64,000 nucleotides of DNA from Thereva unica (Eukaryota; Arthropoda; Insecta; Diptera; Therevidae), in the NCBI GenBank assembly GCA_949987705.1, contig OX465283.1, positions 51,436,953 to 51,500,952 of the forward strand, written 5' to 3'. The notes under the pieces are model-generated. The model ran no database searches and was not told the origin of the DNA. It saw only the letters and a list, made by a program, of their open reading frames with translations. The first letter of the stretch is position 1. Every line of letters starts with the position of its first letter. Below are positions 32,364 to 45,100 of this stretch, piece after piece. The translations under genes were made by a program, and so were the position numbers.

Positions 32364-32490
32364 TAGTGATGAGCAAAAATGGTCTTGTTCTTGCAGTCGT
32401 GTTTTGTTCTTGGAACAAGACTTAGTTATGCTTGCAAGAACAAGAACAAGGCAGACGGAACAAGAACAACACTAGATTAGAATCACTAGT
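32364..32490. repeat. Self-complementary CTTGTTCTTG repeat, copy 1
   Basis: Begins tgatgagcaaaaatggtct and contains several cttgttcttg and caagaacaag words, able to fold back. A second copy in inverted orientation lies at 54714-54868. Confidence 0.75.
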
Positions 32491-32559
32491 TGAAGTCGAT
32501 CAAAACTGAAGATGATGTTGACAGTTTTTTTCGGGATTGTGCACTCGGAATTCTTGGCA

Positions 32560-32971
32560 GAAGGTAAGAAAGTAAATAAAAAATAATATGTGAGCGTTAA
32601 ACTTCGTTTGAGAGAGCAAATTCCTCGAAAAATACCAGTTTTGTGGATGAAAACCTCATAGATTTTGCACCACGATTTCGCACCCTTATGAGACTATCAT
32701 TGTGAACGAACTTCTGGCCAAAAACCCTACAGATGTTATCGAACAGTCACCGTCCAGTCACTTTTTTCTTTTTCCAAAACGCAAGTTATCACTTCGAGGC
32801 ACCCGTTTTCAGTCGATAGATGACAGAAAAAAGAATTCGCGGCGAGTACTGAAGTCCATTTCAAAAAATGCGTTTAGAAAATGTTTTGATGATTGGCCTA
32901 TTGATTGGCGTAAGTGTATTATTTCCAGAAGGGCCTACTTTGAAGGCGATACAATAAACTTGGATGAATAA
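32560..32971 (+). pseudogene. Mariner transposase C-terminal fragment
   Basis: Open from about 32702: LLAKNPTDVIEQSPSS, FFLFPKRKLSLRGTRFQSI, NAFRKCFDDWPIDWRKCII and RRAYFEGDTINLDE, the characteristic end of mariner transposases (FFLFPKLK, FEGD.INLDE). The PDLSP-type stretch holding the last catalytic Asp region is deleted, and sequence before 32700 is frame-shifted. 5' two-thirds absent. Confidence 0.85.
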
Positions 32972-33087
32972 AACATATTTTGTGTTTTATTGACCTAAAT
33001 TGAGAATTAAGGTATACTTTGCATTTCGAACAAAAACCACCTGCCCACCTCCCCCCCCCCCAAGAATAATTCTCTAGTTATGCCCAT

Positions 33088-35204
33088 TAGTCCATGGAAA
33101 TGGTACTTTAACATTGCAAAAATGCAGGACAAGGTTTTATTTTTGGGATGTGTAGGGGGGGTCAGTGTGAGCTTAAGTTTGAGTTTTCGGGATTCTAACC
33201 CCCCCATTTGGCCGCCATCTTGGAAAACGTGTGCAAATGGTTTTTCCACTATATCTCCGAAACGGTACATCTTACCGAAAATTTGCAAGGACACTTTTTG
33301 TTTAGAATTAAATAATCTACAATTTATTACTTAGAAATTTTGTGGTAAAATGAATAATTAATAAGTTATAAGCCTTAGAACACAAAAATTAGTCACAATA
33401 TTTTCTTTTAAAGGCTATAACTTTTTTTCCTTCAACTTTACCAAAAAAAATAATAGCAAGTTTTTTGTAGAGGGTTTCATTAGGAATAATTTTCATTCAT
33501 TACTTTTTTAATTTCATTCACTACGAAGGGTTTTACAGCGCCCCGAAGGTATGAAAGTGACAGATTTTCGGAATATTTTATTACAATTTTACCTCCTAGA
33601 AATTAGCAATAACAGCTAGCAAGTAATAATAATGAATGAAAGACTATACGTTATAAGAAATGCCGATGTTTGAGTAATGTAATAAAATTGTTTTCGCATT
33701 TTTTTGCGGGTTTTTATTGCTGTTATGCCATGTTTTATAAGGTACGATATGGTTTAAAATGAAATTCTTTGAATAGTAACATGCGTTACTCCAATTTTTT
33801 AAAATAATTTGTTTTAGAGCTGCACAAAAAAGTATTTCATTTATTCTAACTATCTAGCAACATACGGGCGTATTCATTTTATGACAAGCGTTTGCAAGTT
33901 GTATAACTCATTTCCACACCACCTGCGAGGTAGAGTTTGCCGGTGCGTTTTTAAAGTGGTGTCCCCAATACGACTAATCCAGGATGCTGCTTTTCTATCT
34001 ACTCTATTCTTGGTCCTTTTGAAGGGCTATGCATCGGTTCATGATCAATTACTGGACATTTTTAGATTTGCTGAGGAATTATAGCAGAGTACAAAGGTGT
34101 CAAGGCTGAAAGTTCAAAGAGAAAATAAAACAGTTGGTCAGGAAATTAAAATCAATCAAGGGAGCTTCTAGTGTACAAGACAGTATCGTCGCTGTTGCTG
34201 GTACTATGACAACAAACGCTGTTACCCGTACGACTATCAGAATAACTTTTATAACAAATAGAGTGTAAACTATCCTCCAAAACTTGTGTTTTGGTAGTAT
34301 GCGCAACGGAATAACTATTTACACAGATATAAATATGAAAATTTAACTAAGATCAAACTGAAATAACAATTTTGAAATAAGACTAAGATAATTCAAACTT
34401 TTATCACAAACTGAATACGTCCATATTTTGCTAGATAGTTAACATAACTGAATAAAGCACTTTTTTGTGTAGTCCTAAAACAAATTATTTTAAAAAATTG
34501 GAGTAACGCATGTTACTATTCAAAGAATTTCATTTTAAACCATATCGTACCTTATAAAACATGGCATAACAGCAATAAAAACCCGCAAAAAATGCGAAAC
34601 AATTTTATTACATTACTCAAACATCGGCATTTCTTATAACGTATAGTCATTCATTCATTATTATTACTTGCTAGCTGTTATTGCTAATTTCTAGGAGGTA
34701 AAATTGTAATAAAATATTCCGAAAATCTGTCACTTTCATACCTTCGGGGCGCTGTAAAACCCTTCGTAGTGAATGAAATTAAAAAAGTAATGAATGAAAA
34801 TTATTCCTAATGAAACCCTCTACAAAAAACTTGCTATTATTTTTTTTTTGGTAAAGTTGAAGGAAAAAAAGTTATAGCCTTTAAAAGAAAATATTGTGAC
34901 TAATTTTTGTGTTCTAAGGCTTATAACTTATTAATTATTCATTTTACCACAAAATTTCTAAGTAATAAATTGTAGATTATTTAATTCTAAACAAAAAGTG
35001 TCCTTGCAAATTTTCGGTAAGATGTACCGTTTCGGAGATATAGTGGAAAAACCATTTGCACACGTTTTCCAAGATGGCGGCCAAATGGGGGGGTTAGAAT
35101 CCCGAAAACTCAAACTTAAGCTCACACTGACCCCCCATACACATCCCAAAAATAAAACCTTGTCCTGCATTTTTGCAATGTTAAAGTACCATTTCCATAG
35201 ACTA
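33088..35204. mobile_element. Large palindromic element, TAGTCCA family (2.1 kb)
   Basis: Two arms of about 775 bp (33088-33862 and 34430-35204) are near-perfect inverted copies, with small indels such as homopolymer changes. Ends read TAGTCCATGG at left and TAGTCTATGG (complement) at right. A 3-bp duplication cat flanks both sides (33085-33087, 35205-35207). The 570-bp centre has two open frames (67 codons at 33881 +, 68 codons at 34306 -) without known similarity. Two other elements with the same terminal word are at 53165 and 61508. Confidence 0.85.
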
Positions 35205-35207
35205 CAT

Positions 35208-35900
35208 GGCCATACGCTAAACCACATGTTACCTCCCAAATTGAATAACTGAGTGTTATTTTTGTATTACCACAAAGGTCAATCATACAGAATACTACCT
35301 ACAAATTACTCTTTTTGTATTTTGTATGAAATCCTTTAAGAAAACTATCAGAAGAACAAAAGCAAAAACAATTAGTTATGTCTGTTAAAAAATTCATTTA
35401 AAGCCACACCACCACCTTCATTCATTTCTGAATACAACCAGAATAATACAACCTATAATACTTAATCTCTCTTTGTATTAACTGAAAGCAGTTAATTTGC
35501 ATTTTTATTATCATCTATCTATCTAATACGTCAGAAAGGACATCAGTATCAAAACCGCAACCACAATCCTTTATGCAAAGTTCATCTCCAATAAAAATTC
35601 ATCACGGCACAACATTACAAAACTTTTTTGATAGGGAAAATATTACGTTCGATTTGTATGTAAATAAAATTAAAGGCCGGCTTACCTGATAAGTAGGTGT
35701 AAGAAGATATTAAAATTCTTGGTCAATCCTCTCCTTTTTATGATAATAAAAAAAAGTAGAAAATAAAATTTTATAATTGTATACAAACTCCATGTTAAAC
35801 TTTAATACCCACACATTACCTTCTTTTTAAAGGAATCACTGCCGTTTCCTTAAAAGGACACTTGTCCAAGACTTCAGGATTATCCTGATTGGTTGCTGGG
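35208..35900. other. Intergenic DNA upstream of Trissin
   Basis: AT-rich, no gene or repeat recognised. Includes an inverted CCAAT (gattgg) at about 35887 just before the predicted promoter. Confidence 0.5.
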
Positions 35901-35917
35901 ACTTATATACTGGACAG

Positions 35918-35925
35918 TATAAATA
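35918..35925 (+). promoter_or_regulatory. Predicted TATA box of Trissin
   Basis: TATAAATA, 268 bases before the start codon. An initiator-like tctcattg lies about 35 bases downstream (about 35953), which would give a 5' leader of about 240 bases. Confidence 0.5.
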
Positions 35926-36192
35926 TACTTAAGGCATTCCCAGATTAGACAGTTTCTCATTGCAGTTTGTGTAGTCAACAAGTTAAGAAGCTCTCCCAGT
36001 AGTCGAGATATAGTAGTGTTCTTCAGTGCTGTGAATTAAGCAAACCTTTAACGTTCTTTTGTAACCTAAAAAATTATTGTGCCGTTAGTAGTAAAGATAT
36101 ATTAGTGTGGATTTAGTAATTAATTTAATTATTTTTTAATTTTTCATAATAATTAATCTGACTTGTGTGCGGTGATATAAAGGATAAACGAT

Positions 36193-39100
36193 ATGAAGGG
36201 ATCATCTATGGGTGTTTACATGAATTCGAAAATTAGTTTTGCACTATTCTTTTTACGTAAGTGCTGAACTACTTTTTTTTTGTTACAATAAATAAATCCT
36301 AGGATTTTTTAAAGTTTTTACTATTGTGTTGGTGCAGAAACCCTTTGTTGCATTTTCATAATTTATTATTTCAATAGTATTGAACTTAAAAAACCGATAT
36401 TTTCGCACTTGGAATACCCGCTTCAATTTCTTAATGGCATTAATAAGTGATGTTCAAACATTCCAAAATCAAAAAAACTGAGTTGCTGCAAATATGGAAA
36501 CTAAATAAGGATAAATATCAGTAGAATTATCAAATTCCGAACGCTGCTAACATATCTTCGTAATATTAAAGCCGTTCTAACTAAAAATTATACACACACT
36601 ATATTATTAAACTAATCCACTTATAGTTAAAATTTTATATAAAAAGATAAGTTTTAGGGGTTTGTGCATAAGTTAAGCATCTTCCTTACTTAAACCTCCA
36701 ATCACGACAAATACTGTTGCCAAACTACTGCAAACTATCTTACATATGTTCAACATATTTCAGTAGACCTTTCTCAAGCGCTAACTTCCATTAAATTGTA
36801 AATTCATTTAATCCTTTCTTCATGCCGTCAAATATTTGGCACTACTGGCCAACCGGCATACGGCCCTTCGCGGGAAATTGTGCGGCCCAACAAAATTTAA
36901 CAAAATATTTTGTACTAGAAGGTTCCAACATATGGAAAAGTAAAAACAGAGCCAACAATTATTGAAACTAAACAAACAAAATTCAAAATTACCTACAATT
37001 AAAATCTATCTATCTAAAATCTTCATTGGCTGAACGCGATTTTCTTTATCATCAACACAAAAGGACGCGCAATGAAGCAATTCGTAAGATTTCTGAAAAT
37101 GTGCGTAATAAAACGATTGCTCTTTTACTATCAGCTAAACGATCATATGCTAAAAATAAGCTCGGCACTAATCTACCTCCAAAAAAATTATGGCGCAATA
37201 TTCGCAATCTTGGTACGTATGGGCACGATTTTCAACAAGTGGTTTTAGAGCCCAATATTTTAAACGAGTTCTTTTCATCCATTTCTGAAAGCAACTCTAC
37301 TTCAGTTGAAGGTAACTGTACCAATCTGTACCCACCTAATGGCTTTTCCTTTCGTTGTATCAACACCCACGAACTTCTTTCTGCATCATTCTCTATCAAA
37401 TCAAACCACGTGGGTGTTGACAACGTCTCTCCAAATTTCATGAAAATGATTGCCCCATTAATATCAATGTTCTTACTCATATTTTCAACACCTGCCTTCA
37501 ACAACACCTAGCCGAAAAAGGTCTCTCCATCGCAAGCATCTGACTTCCGTCCAATCAGGCTTCTATGTTTCCTTTCTAAAGTTAAAAAAAAATTATTTAA
37601 AAAAACTAAAAAAATACGCTTTTATTTTAAAAAGACCCAAAAAGTAAAAAATAATTTTGAATATAAAGTGTTTATTGCTGCAGCCACTAAATTAAATGTA
37701 AAAATGCGTGGAGCACTCTTTACCTATTTTCTTATTTTATTAATACTGGAACTTTTCTTTAGCGCCCCACTCAGAAATAAAAAATATTTTTTTCTTTGGC
37801 AATGATTTACACAAGAAAAGTTTCATTGCAAAATAAGAAGTGCTAGAACTGAGGCTTATCGTAAAATTCAATGCGTATTAACAATTTTAAAATTATATTA
37901 TCTCGTTTGATTTTAAATGTTTGAACACTTATCAATAAATTGTGTAATTTTACAACATTTCAAGTGCGGGAAATCTGAATCGTTTTGAAATTTTGCTACA
38001 TTGTGCAACACGCAACAAGCCATAACTATCTTAGGAGCCCTCTCGGTGGACAATCTCACTCTAGAACTCAATATTGGAAATCTTCTACCCGCAGTACCCG
38101 CTCTATGATTACTCTTTCACGAGTTTGTAATTTGTTGTGCTTTTGTTCTAAATTGATTGTTACATTTTTAAAAGGGGCATAATCTTTGGTGTCAGGTCAT
38201 AACCCTCATCTTCCAGCAAAATGGCTCCTGCAGAATTTTCATTAAGAGTACTGGACATTGCAGAGTTACGCCAGATTCATGAGTTGTGGATAGATCCCGG
38301 CCACTGAACATCTACACTTGTAAATTGCTCTTGTACATTTACCGTCGCCTGCACATTTTAATGAAAAAAACCTTTTCAATTTAGGTATTCGTCCCCGTGA
38401 AAACCTGACTTTAATATTTGAATATCAGTGCAATCTAAAGCACCTATTACGCTAGGAAACTTAGATATATTTAAATGGCCACTCTTCTTTTGCGTCTATC
38501 ATTTCCTCAAAGGTGGTTAGAAATTTAATCCATTCCCTTGCCTCCGAAGAAATAGCACACCATACATCCCAAAAAAAATTCGAAACTGCTGTTCTTAATA
38601 TTTTCATTAAATTCATGAATATTTTCATTCTTTCAACTTTTGGAATTGCACCACCAGCAGTTTCTCCAGCATCATCGGATAAGACATGATTGGTTATTAC
38701 ATAGCCCCATGAGAAAATTGTGTTTGTGTTCACACCAAATCGAGTGTTCACTTTTAACGAATCACCGCACTCAGGGGTGTTCACTTTAAGTGTACACTCC
38801 ACCAAATGTCACATTTCTGCACAGCTGGTGACATCGTCATGTCACTTTCACTTTCCTTGCAAAGCACAGGTATAATAATTACTTGATGTAACTTCTGGGT
38901 TATTGCACTGTTTGCTTGCAGAGATTGTTTTACAATACTCAGTAGTTGAATTGATTTATTAATGACATTACCATTCCTTTCAATTTTTGTTCTTCCTGCA
39001 ATTAATGTAGCGTCAAGTAAAACAGCATAGCAGCTAATTCATACCCTTTTTAAATCACTGGCGGTTAACGTTTGATTCGAATGTTGGCTTCCAACGATTG

Positions 39101-41759
39101 AGTCAATACCGACATCAGCCTGAACGTCTCCAAATACGAACGTTGGACGCTTGCCATTAGACACTCGTAGTTCGACCAACGGCCATACGATGCGTTCTAC
39201 CACCAAGCGTACAACGTTGGAGGGTGTTCACAGGCATCGTGTAGAGCCGGCTTTTTACGTTGTTAGATCAAGTTTTCTTCCGTCGTACGCTTACTTCTTT
39301 AAGCCATATAGTTTTCATTATTTACGTTTTTCTCTCAGATTTCTTCACGAATTTATGTTCAACGCAAGGCTCTTGAACGGAACGGCTGTTTAACAATCTT
39401 TCCTGAAGCCTGCTTTGCCTTTCTGCGATGGGCTGATCCTTTAAAATAGATGTTAAAATCTCCTAACATATAAGTAGTAGTACGATATCTCTGTAGTTGT
39501 GCTGGATAGTTTATCCCCCTACCTTTGATCGGCTTAGACGACAGATTCTTACACTTGTCTTGTAGAGCCTTTCAGAGTCGGGCAGATGTTCTATAAGTTC
39601 TATTTCCTGTGGAGGGGCGCCTTGGGAGGCACTGCAACCTATTTTGTTTGGTCTATTGTGCCATCCCCGTCTTTAAAAACCATTAAGGTTAAGGCTTCTA
39701 AAATAGCCTAAAACTGATTTAGGGTTTCTGCCCAAATCTCCCTGGGAGTAGGGAAGTCACGATGGAGGAGGCTCAATCGCTTCCTCGCTGTAGCCTCACA
39801 GTCGCACAGCAAGTGCTCCGTTTCCGTAGCTGACCCGCAGAACCGACACCCACAATCGGACACCGGTCCTATTTAGTTTATATGGTAGTTAAGCGAACAG
39901 TGGCCGGTCAGGAGCTCTGTTATTATTTTTAGCTCCCACCTCTTGAGAATTAAAAGTTTCCCTAGGTGATGAGTTTGCGCCTACTCTAGCCAGGCTGTCG
40001 GCAAATTCATTACTAATGTGACCTTCGTGGCCCGGAATCCACATCAGCGTGACACTGTTGTTCTTGCAGAGGGATTTCAAAGATTGAAGACATCCCAGGA
40101 CAGTCTTTGAAAACACCCTTTGAGATTTAATAGCCAGCAGTGCAGCTTGACTGCCCGAGAAAATAACAATGTTAGAGCTACTTGGAACTGTATTAATACA
40201 AGTCTGAGCATACACCTGGATGGACAGTGGGGATAGTGCCCAGAGCCATTGATATTTTGCTCCTTGGGTCATAAATACCCAGCCCTACCCTTTTATGGGT
40301 TTTGGAACCGTCCGTTTACCAAAAGGCCGTGCTTCCTCTAAAGGCCTGCCATGTTGCCACTCTGACCTTCTTTCGAATAATCGTCGTAAACGTTCGTCAA
40401 AGTCAAGAGTGGCAGAAATGGTATCGGACAAAAATATCATTGGCTCCAGGTTTAGCTCCTTGAGGATCGATAAATGATCCAGACGGTCTCCTGGCTTAAA
40501 GGAAAATAGATCCCGCAGACGCAGTGCCCCCACCAAAGCCTCCTTTTTCACTACTAGGTATAGCTGAGGGAGGTTCAGTAGGGCCTGCATAGCCGCAGTC
40601 GGACAAGTACTTTTGGCCCTTGTGATACCAAGACAGGCTAGTCTTTACACCCTCGCCAGCTTAATCAAAGCACCCTTTTGTTTGGTCTTTGTCCCGTCGA
40701 AAGTAACGTTGTCAAACGCACCCTAAATGTCTGCAGAGAGAGATTTCCTTGGCCCTGAGGGACTTTTCAACATCTCTCAGTAGCACATGAATGGCAGTCT
40801 CTCTAGATCTGCCGGGCCGGTAGGCAAATTGCAGGCAGTGAAGTGGGTTCGCTGTAAGACCCTCTCTAATATGCCTGTCTAGAACTTTCTCCATCGTTTT
40901 CAGGAGATAGGAGGAGAGGCTGATAGGTCGATAGGATTTTGCTTCTTCTCCCCGATTTAAGAATAAGACTACCCTAGCCTCTCTCCAACACCTCGGAATG
41001 TGGGCCAGCGAAAAGCTACTCCGAAATAGTGGTAGCAGGATTGGTAAGATCTCTTCCTTATTGTCATCTATGTTTGAGATACACCAGGCTAAATGAGGAC
41101 CTCCAAAGTTCAGGGTATTTCATCATGATCCGATCCTCTAGAACCCCATTTAGCAAACTGGCGGATCCCTCATACCCGGTTCCAGAATAATAGATAAGGC
41201 GTCCCATAATTGCTTTTCCTCTTCAAATGAGGTTACAATCAAAGTAGTACAAAAAATATTTAAAACAAAAGTATACCAAATATATGCATACATAGTATTA
41301 ATAATATATACCATTATACCTCGCAATAACTTCAAACTATCTACTTTTTATCTTATAGTTTTCCTAACTTGGTTAGCTTGCTCAGATGCCGTAGCTTGTG
41401 ACTCTTGTGGAAGGGAATGCGCCAATGCTTGTGGTACAAAACATTTCAGGTAAATTTTTTATATAATAATAATAAAAAATAATAAAATAACTTACTATTT
41501 TCTTCTACCTTAACTAAAACTATCAAGAACATGCTGCTTTAACTATCTCCGAAAGCGATCATATCCAAATGAACCAGATACTAGCGAAAATATCCCTGAC
41601 AACAATTCATTTGGCCTATCAACATTGGATCAAAAATTAGAGAATTGGATTCATGCAGCAAGAGATATCCAAAACGACATCCACCATGTCAGCACATCAA
41701 CAAAAGCCGTCTTATCTAAAAAGGGACTTTTAATTGAAAATATTCCCGATTATCCCTAA
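36193..41759 (+). CDS. Trissin: Trissin neuropeptide precursor (3 coding exons)
   Basis: Exons: 36193-36256 (donor gtaagt), 41359-41449 (acceptor ttatag, donor gtaaat), 41528-41759. Introns are 5102 and 78 bp; phases 1 and 2 join cleanly into 128 residues. Residues 1-34 are a signal peptide (SFALFFLLFLTWLACS core); an in-frame stop upstream fixes the start region, with later Mets at 6 and 10 as alternatives. The mature peptide has six cysteines (35, 38, 42, 46, 54, 55): CDSCGRECANACG, then TKHFR split by intron 2, then TCCFNYL before the processing site RKR. Trissin is a secreted insect peptide acting on a G-protein-coupled receptor. The similarity to Drosophila trissin is unmistakable. All splice sites are canonical, so the gene looks functional. 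The first intron holds Jockey, Harbinger and I-type debris. Confidence 0.93.
36258..37020. other. Start of Trissin intron 1, no recognised element
   Basis: AT-rich intronic sequence. A short GC-richer block (36840-36895, ggccaaccggcatacgg) may be a repeat fragment. Nothing coding. Confidence 0.45.
37026..37590 (+). pseudogene. Jockey-type ORF2 linker/RT fragment in Trissin intron 1
   Basis: 161-codon frame with AERDFLYHQHKRTRNEA, KLWRNIRNLGTYG, LNEFFSSIS, and KSNHVGVDNVSPNFMK, the start of RT in Jockey-clade elements. Frame-shifted continuation ASDFRPI at about 37545. Ends in A-rich sequence. Confidence 0.75.
37960..39060 (-). pseudogene. PIF/Harbinger transposase remnant in Trissin intron 1
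   Basis: Minus-strand pieces: EAREWIKF..FEEMIDAKEEWPF, FPSVIGALDCTDIQILKSGF (first Asp), VQWPGSIHNS, LEDEGYDLTPKIM (second Asp), RVIIERVL (Glu) and ACCVLHNVAKF, the order and spacing of Harbinger nucleases (GAIDGT, GDEGY, VIERVFG, VLHN). Every few codons need a frame change, so it is long dead. The stretch 38810-39010 reads like the C-terminus of the accompanying Myb/SANT-like protein (LIAGRTKIERNG, SIVKQSLQ). Confidence 0.7.
39600..41110 (-). pseudogene. I-type non-LTR RT-RNase H remnant in Trissin intron 1
   Basis: Minus strand: IPRCWREARVV, SYRPISLSSYLLKTMEKVLDRHI, QFAYRPGRSRETAIHVLL (40712-41000), then a deletion removing the catalytic RT core, then 40590-40285, RNase H with IFSGSQAALLAI (Asp to Gly) and LMWIPGHEGHISNEFADSLA (about 40045), and a Cys-rich tail CRFCGSATETEHLLCDCEA (about 39830). 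Separate family from 23555-26144. Confidence 0.8.
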
Positions 41760-41907
41760 ACAACAAAACCACGTGTATTTTATATTGTTTTAAAAAATTT
41801 TAGTTAAAAAATTTAATTTAGACAACTCTAACATTTCAATGGCTGGAAAAATGTTAGAGGTGTCTTTAGAAGGTCTCTATGTTTTATAGCTTAAGAATTA
41901 TAAACAA

Positions 41908-41913
41908 AATAAA
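41908..41913 (+). terminator. Poly(A) signal of Trissin
   Basis: AATAAA about 150 bases after the stop codon, in the short gap before the convergent CCAP gene. Confidence 0.6.
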
Positions 41914-42056
41914 TGTAGAAATTGCAAAATGAAATGTTTAATATCGTCGAATAAAAGACATCATCACTAAAATCGTGCTTCTTGCTTATTTCACATAATA
42001 ATAATTATTATCATTTACAAATGTTTTTGTTTTCTTCAATATATAATTTTTGTTTG

Positions 42057-42062
42057 TTTATT
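42057..42062 (-). terminator. Poly(A) signal of CCAP
   Basis: AATAAA on the minus strand about 108 bases after the stop codon at 42170. The two genes' 3' ends thus lie within about 150 bases of each other. Confidence 0.6.
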
Positions 42063-42169
42063 TTAACTTTTACAATTGCACTAAATTTAATCGTATAATG
42101 AAAGTTAAACTTTGTGTGTCCATTTACAACAAGAATATAATACAACTTTTTGTTTTATCAATTTTTAAA

Positions 42170-45100
42170 TTACTGAGCATTAAATGCTAGAGGGAATTTG
42201 TTCTGATGCTCAAGATTCCCCTTTCTTTGAGATGATATTTCTTTGCTGACCTCCTGTATAGCTTCAAAGAGCTTTGCTTGGGACATTATTTGGCGCATCA
42301 AGTCATCAACTGCTGGCTCTGCATTTAGATCGATTAAGTCACCAATTGAACTATCATTTTCCAATTCTTCTTGACCGAATTGACGGTTCCGTATATCATC
42401 TGATCGTTTTCTGCCGCATCCTGAATGGTTAAAGACATAATGTTCTCTTATAAATCAAAGCAGTTTTAGTATAAAGAAACAACGAAAATTAATTAAGACT
42501 AAACAAAAATTAGATTAATACAAATAAAACCTTTTGAGAAAGTACTCGTATAATATAAAAAGTTATTCAAAAAGATTTTAATTTTAAATTGCAACAAACT
42601 GCAACAAAAATAAAAGTATCCCCGAACTCAAAAGATAATGTGAGCAAATGTAATGAAAACCACACGGCGAACTACAGTGGGTGCCCTGTTTTCATCTCTA
42701 TCAACAAGAAAATCTGGACAACCACCCCGGTCACACAAGAACGTACTAATAAACCAAGATGGAAGTCAAGTTTCAGCCTACAGCCAGCCATTGATAAACC
42801 ATCCATTACAAACTAGCTATAGAACAGAGCACCTGACGTATGCAGATGTTATAAAAACAAACCCGCAACCAAGTAGACCAACCCAACAGGGCGAAGTCTT
42901 ACAGATTCTAATCACACTTACAAACAACATACAGCAACTCTCTAATACCATGCAACAAATGCAAACCATGTTAATGAAACAAGCAGAAATCCTATCTAAC
43001 CTTATAAAGCATGAACAGCCTAAAAATAGCCCGATGGAATGGGAACAGCTTAGCCAGTCGCAATAAAGAGCTATAACTATTCCTCATTACGAAGAAAATC
43101 GACATATGTTTATATCTGAACCCCATCTTACCAGCAAAAATAATTTCAAAATAAACGGACACACCTTCAACAACAATAACCACAGACAAACCCCAGGGAA
43201 TTACTGCCATCCTCATTAGAAATAGCATTAAGCACTACCCAAACACCTCATCTTTTCCAACTCTTTCATTGCATCTTTATTGCACGGTTTCATACCTGTC
43301 AATTTCTGACAATCAAGCTCCTCAATACATAGCCCTTCCAACGCCCTTATCCGACTCAATGCTACATACGCTTGACCTTCCTCAAACAGTTTGGAGCCCA
43401 AATACACTACAGCATGATCAACAGTACCAGTGGTCGCCCATGACAAAATTATTGACAACATCCATCTCTCGGCCGTTCCATAATTAAACTTTGGTGGAAA
43501 TTGTATGGCTTTAGGACGGCTAAGGTGTACGCCATCCCTTTCAAAATCAATTTGAACAGATGGTATGTATGTCTGTTTCATACATTTGCCTTCGACGAAA
43601 CTGAGGCCATACAATCTCTATGATGTAGCCACTGACATATAGAATGGACTGCTCATGAGGAATTTTTCATGGCACCAATTTGTTCCATAGGCTACAAACC
43701 TTTTTTCACCCCATGTAAACGCACCGGAATCACTTTTGAAATTTACATTTTTTTAAATACGTACTTAAAACATTAAAACAACACAAATATTTTGTTTAAA
43801 AAAATTAATAAACACTATTTTCACTTTTTCACCTTTTAAAATGCCTTTTTTTCATTAATTTCCAAATTTTATGTGTATCTGATTTAAGTTCTTAACGCCT
43901 GTTTTTCCTGTTCTTTTGAGTGCTTCTGTCAGTTTGGGGGCTTATGGATGAGCGAGTCGACTATACCTTTTTGGTGCCATCGGTTTGTATGGGAATAATT
44001 GCTGATGAGCAGTCCATTATTATATGTCAGGTCAGTGGATGTAGCCGATAGCGCCGCTCACGAACCCTTTCGAGAAGTCAACGTTAGCACGTCACATAAC
44101 GTTGGCTCCTACGAATAATTCAAGTTCTTGTGGTAAACAATCTGTCTTGGTAATATCTGCTGGTCTTCTTCTTCTTCTTCTTTGATCCGTAGCTGGCAAT
44201 CCGAGCAGATATGCTGCTATCGGTGCCGCTTTGAAAAATACGGTTTCTTGCCTAGTTTCTTCGGTTTCCCGTTTCTGATCAATTCGGCAGGTCGCCCACC
44301 CTCCTCCTTTCACACCCTGGGCTGGGGACCAGGGGACGCACATAGTACAGTCAATCTGTATTTTTGATTTGAAAAAATTACACCGGGGATTTTTTTTTCA
44401 TAAAGCTTAAACCCAAATTTGTGACCTCCCACCACTTGCAGGTTCTTGGAAAACCCAAAAAGTTTTTTGATGCATTTTTCTCGGAATCAGTGCACTTTAG
44501 AGAAAACGTTTATTAACAAAAAATATAGAGGACATTGCCGTCTATAATTAATATCTTTGAGTCAATTTCGTACGACTTAAAATGCAAAAGGTAGAGGGCG
44601 CTAAAGTATCATAAAAAGTGTTTTTTCGCTTTTCACCCAAAAAACATTTTTTTAGCGAAAAAAAAACAAACTTTAAAAAGTACTTCTGTAAGGGGTATGG
44701 TAAGGCCTACCCCTTACTAATAAGGGCTCATTTCAGTATTTTTCTGTAAGCTTACAGGTCCCACTGGGTCCGCCAAGGTCCGCCAAACCACATTTAAGTT
44801 AAATTGAAGCAATTTAACTACTCAAAAAAAAAGTCATTTTGGGGGGAAAGGGTTATTTTCGCTTCCCAATAAACTGAAAACACCGCGTATTTATTGAGAA
44901 AGCGATTAATTGGAACAATTTGTTTCTTTTTAACAACTTTAATTTCAAAATAAAACATTTTGCACACATGTGCTCCTCTCACTGCTCTACACAATCTTAA
45001 CTCCGCCGTCGCCTGGTCCCAAGCCCATGGTGTGAAAGGAGGAAGGTGGTTGACCTGTCGAATTGAACAAAATCGGTCAATAACTGAAGAAAGGCAAGAA

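Noticed and set aside
33007..33334. Opposed frames repeated in mirror image at 34958-35252 as a duplicated gene
   Set aside because: They are the two arms of a palindromic element; the frames are accidental.
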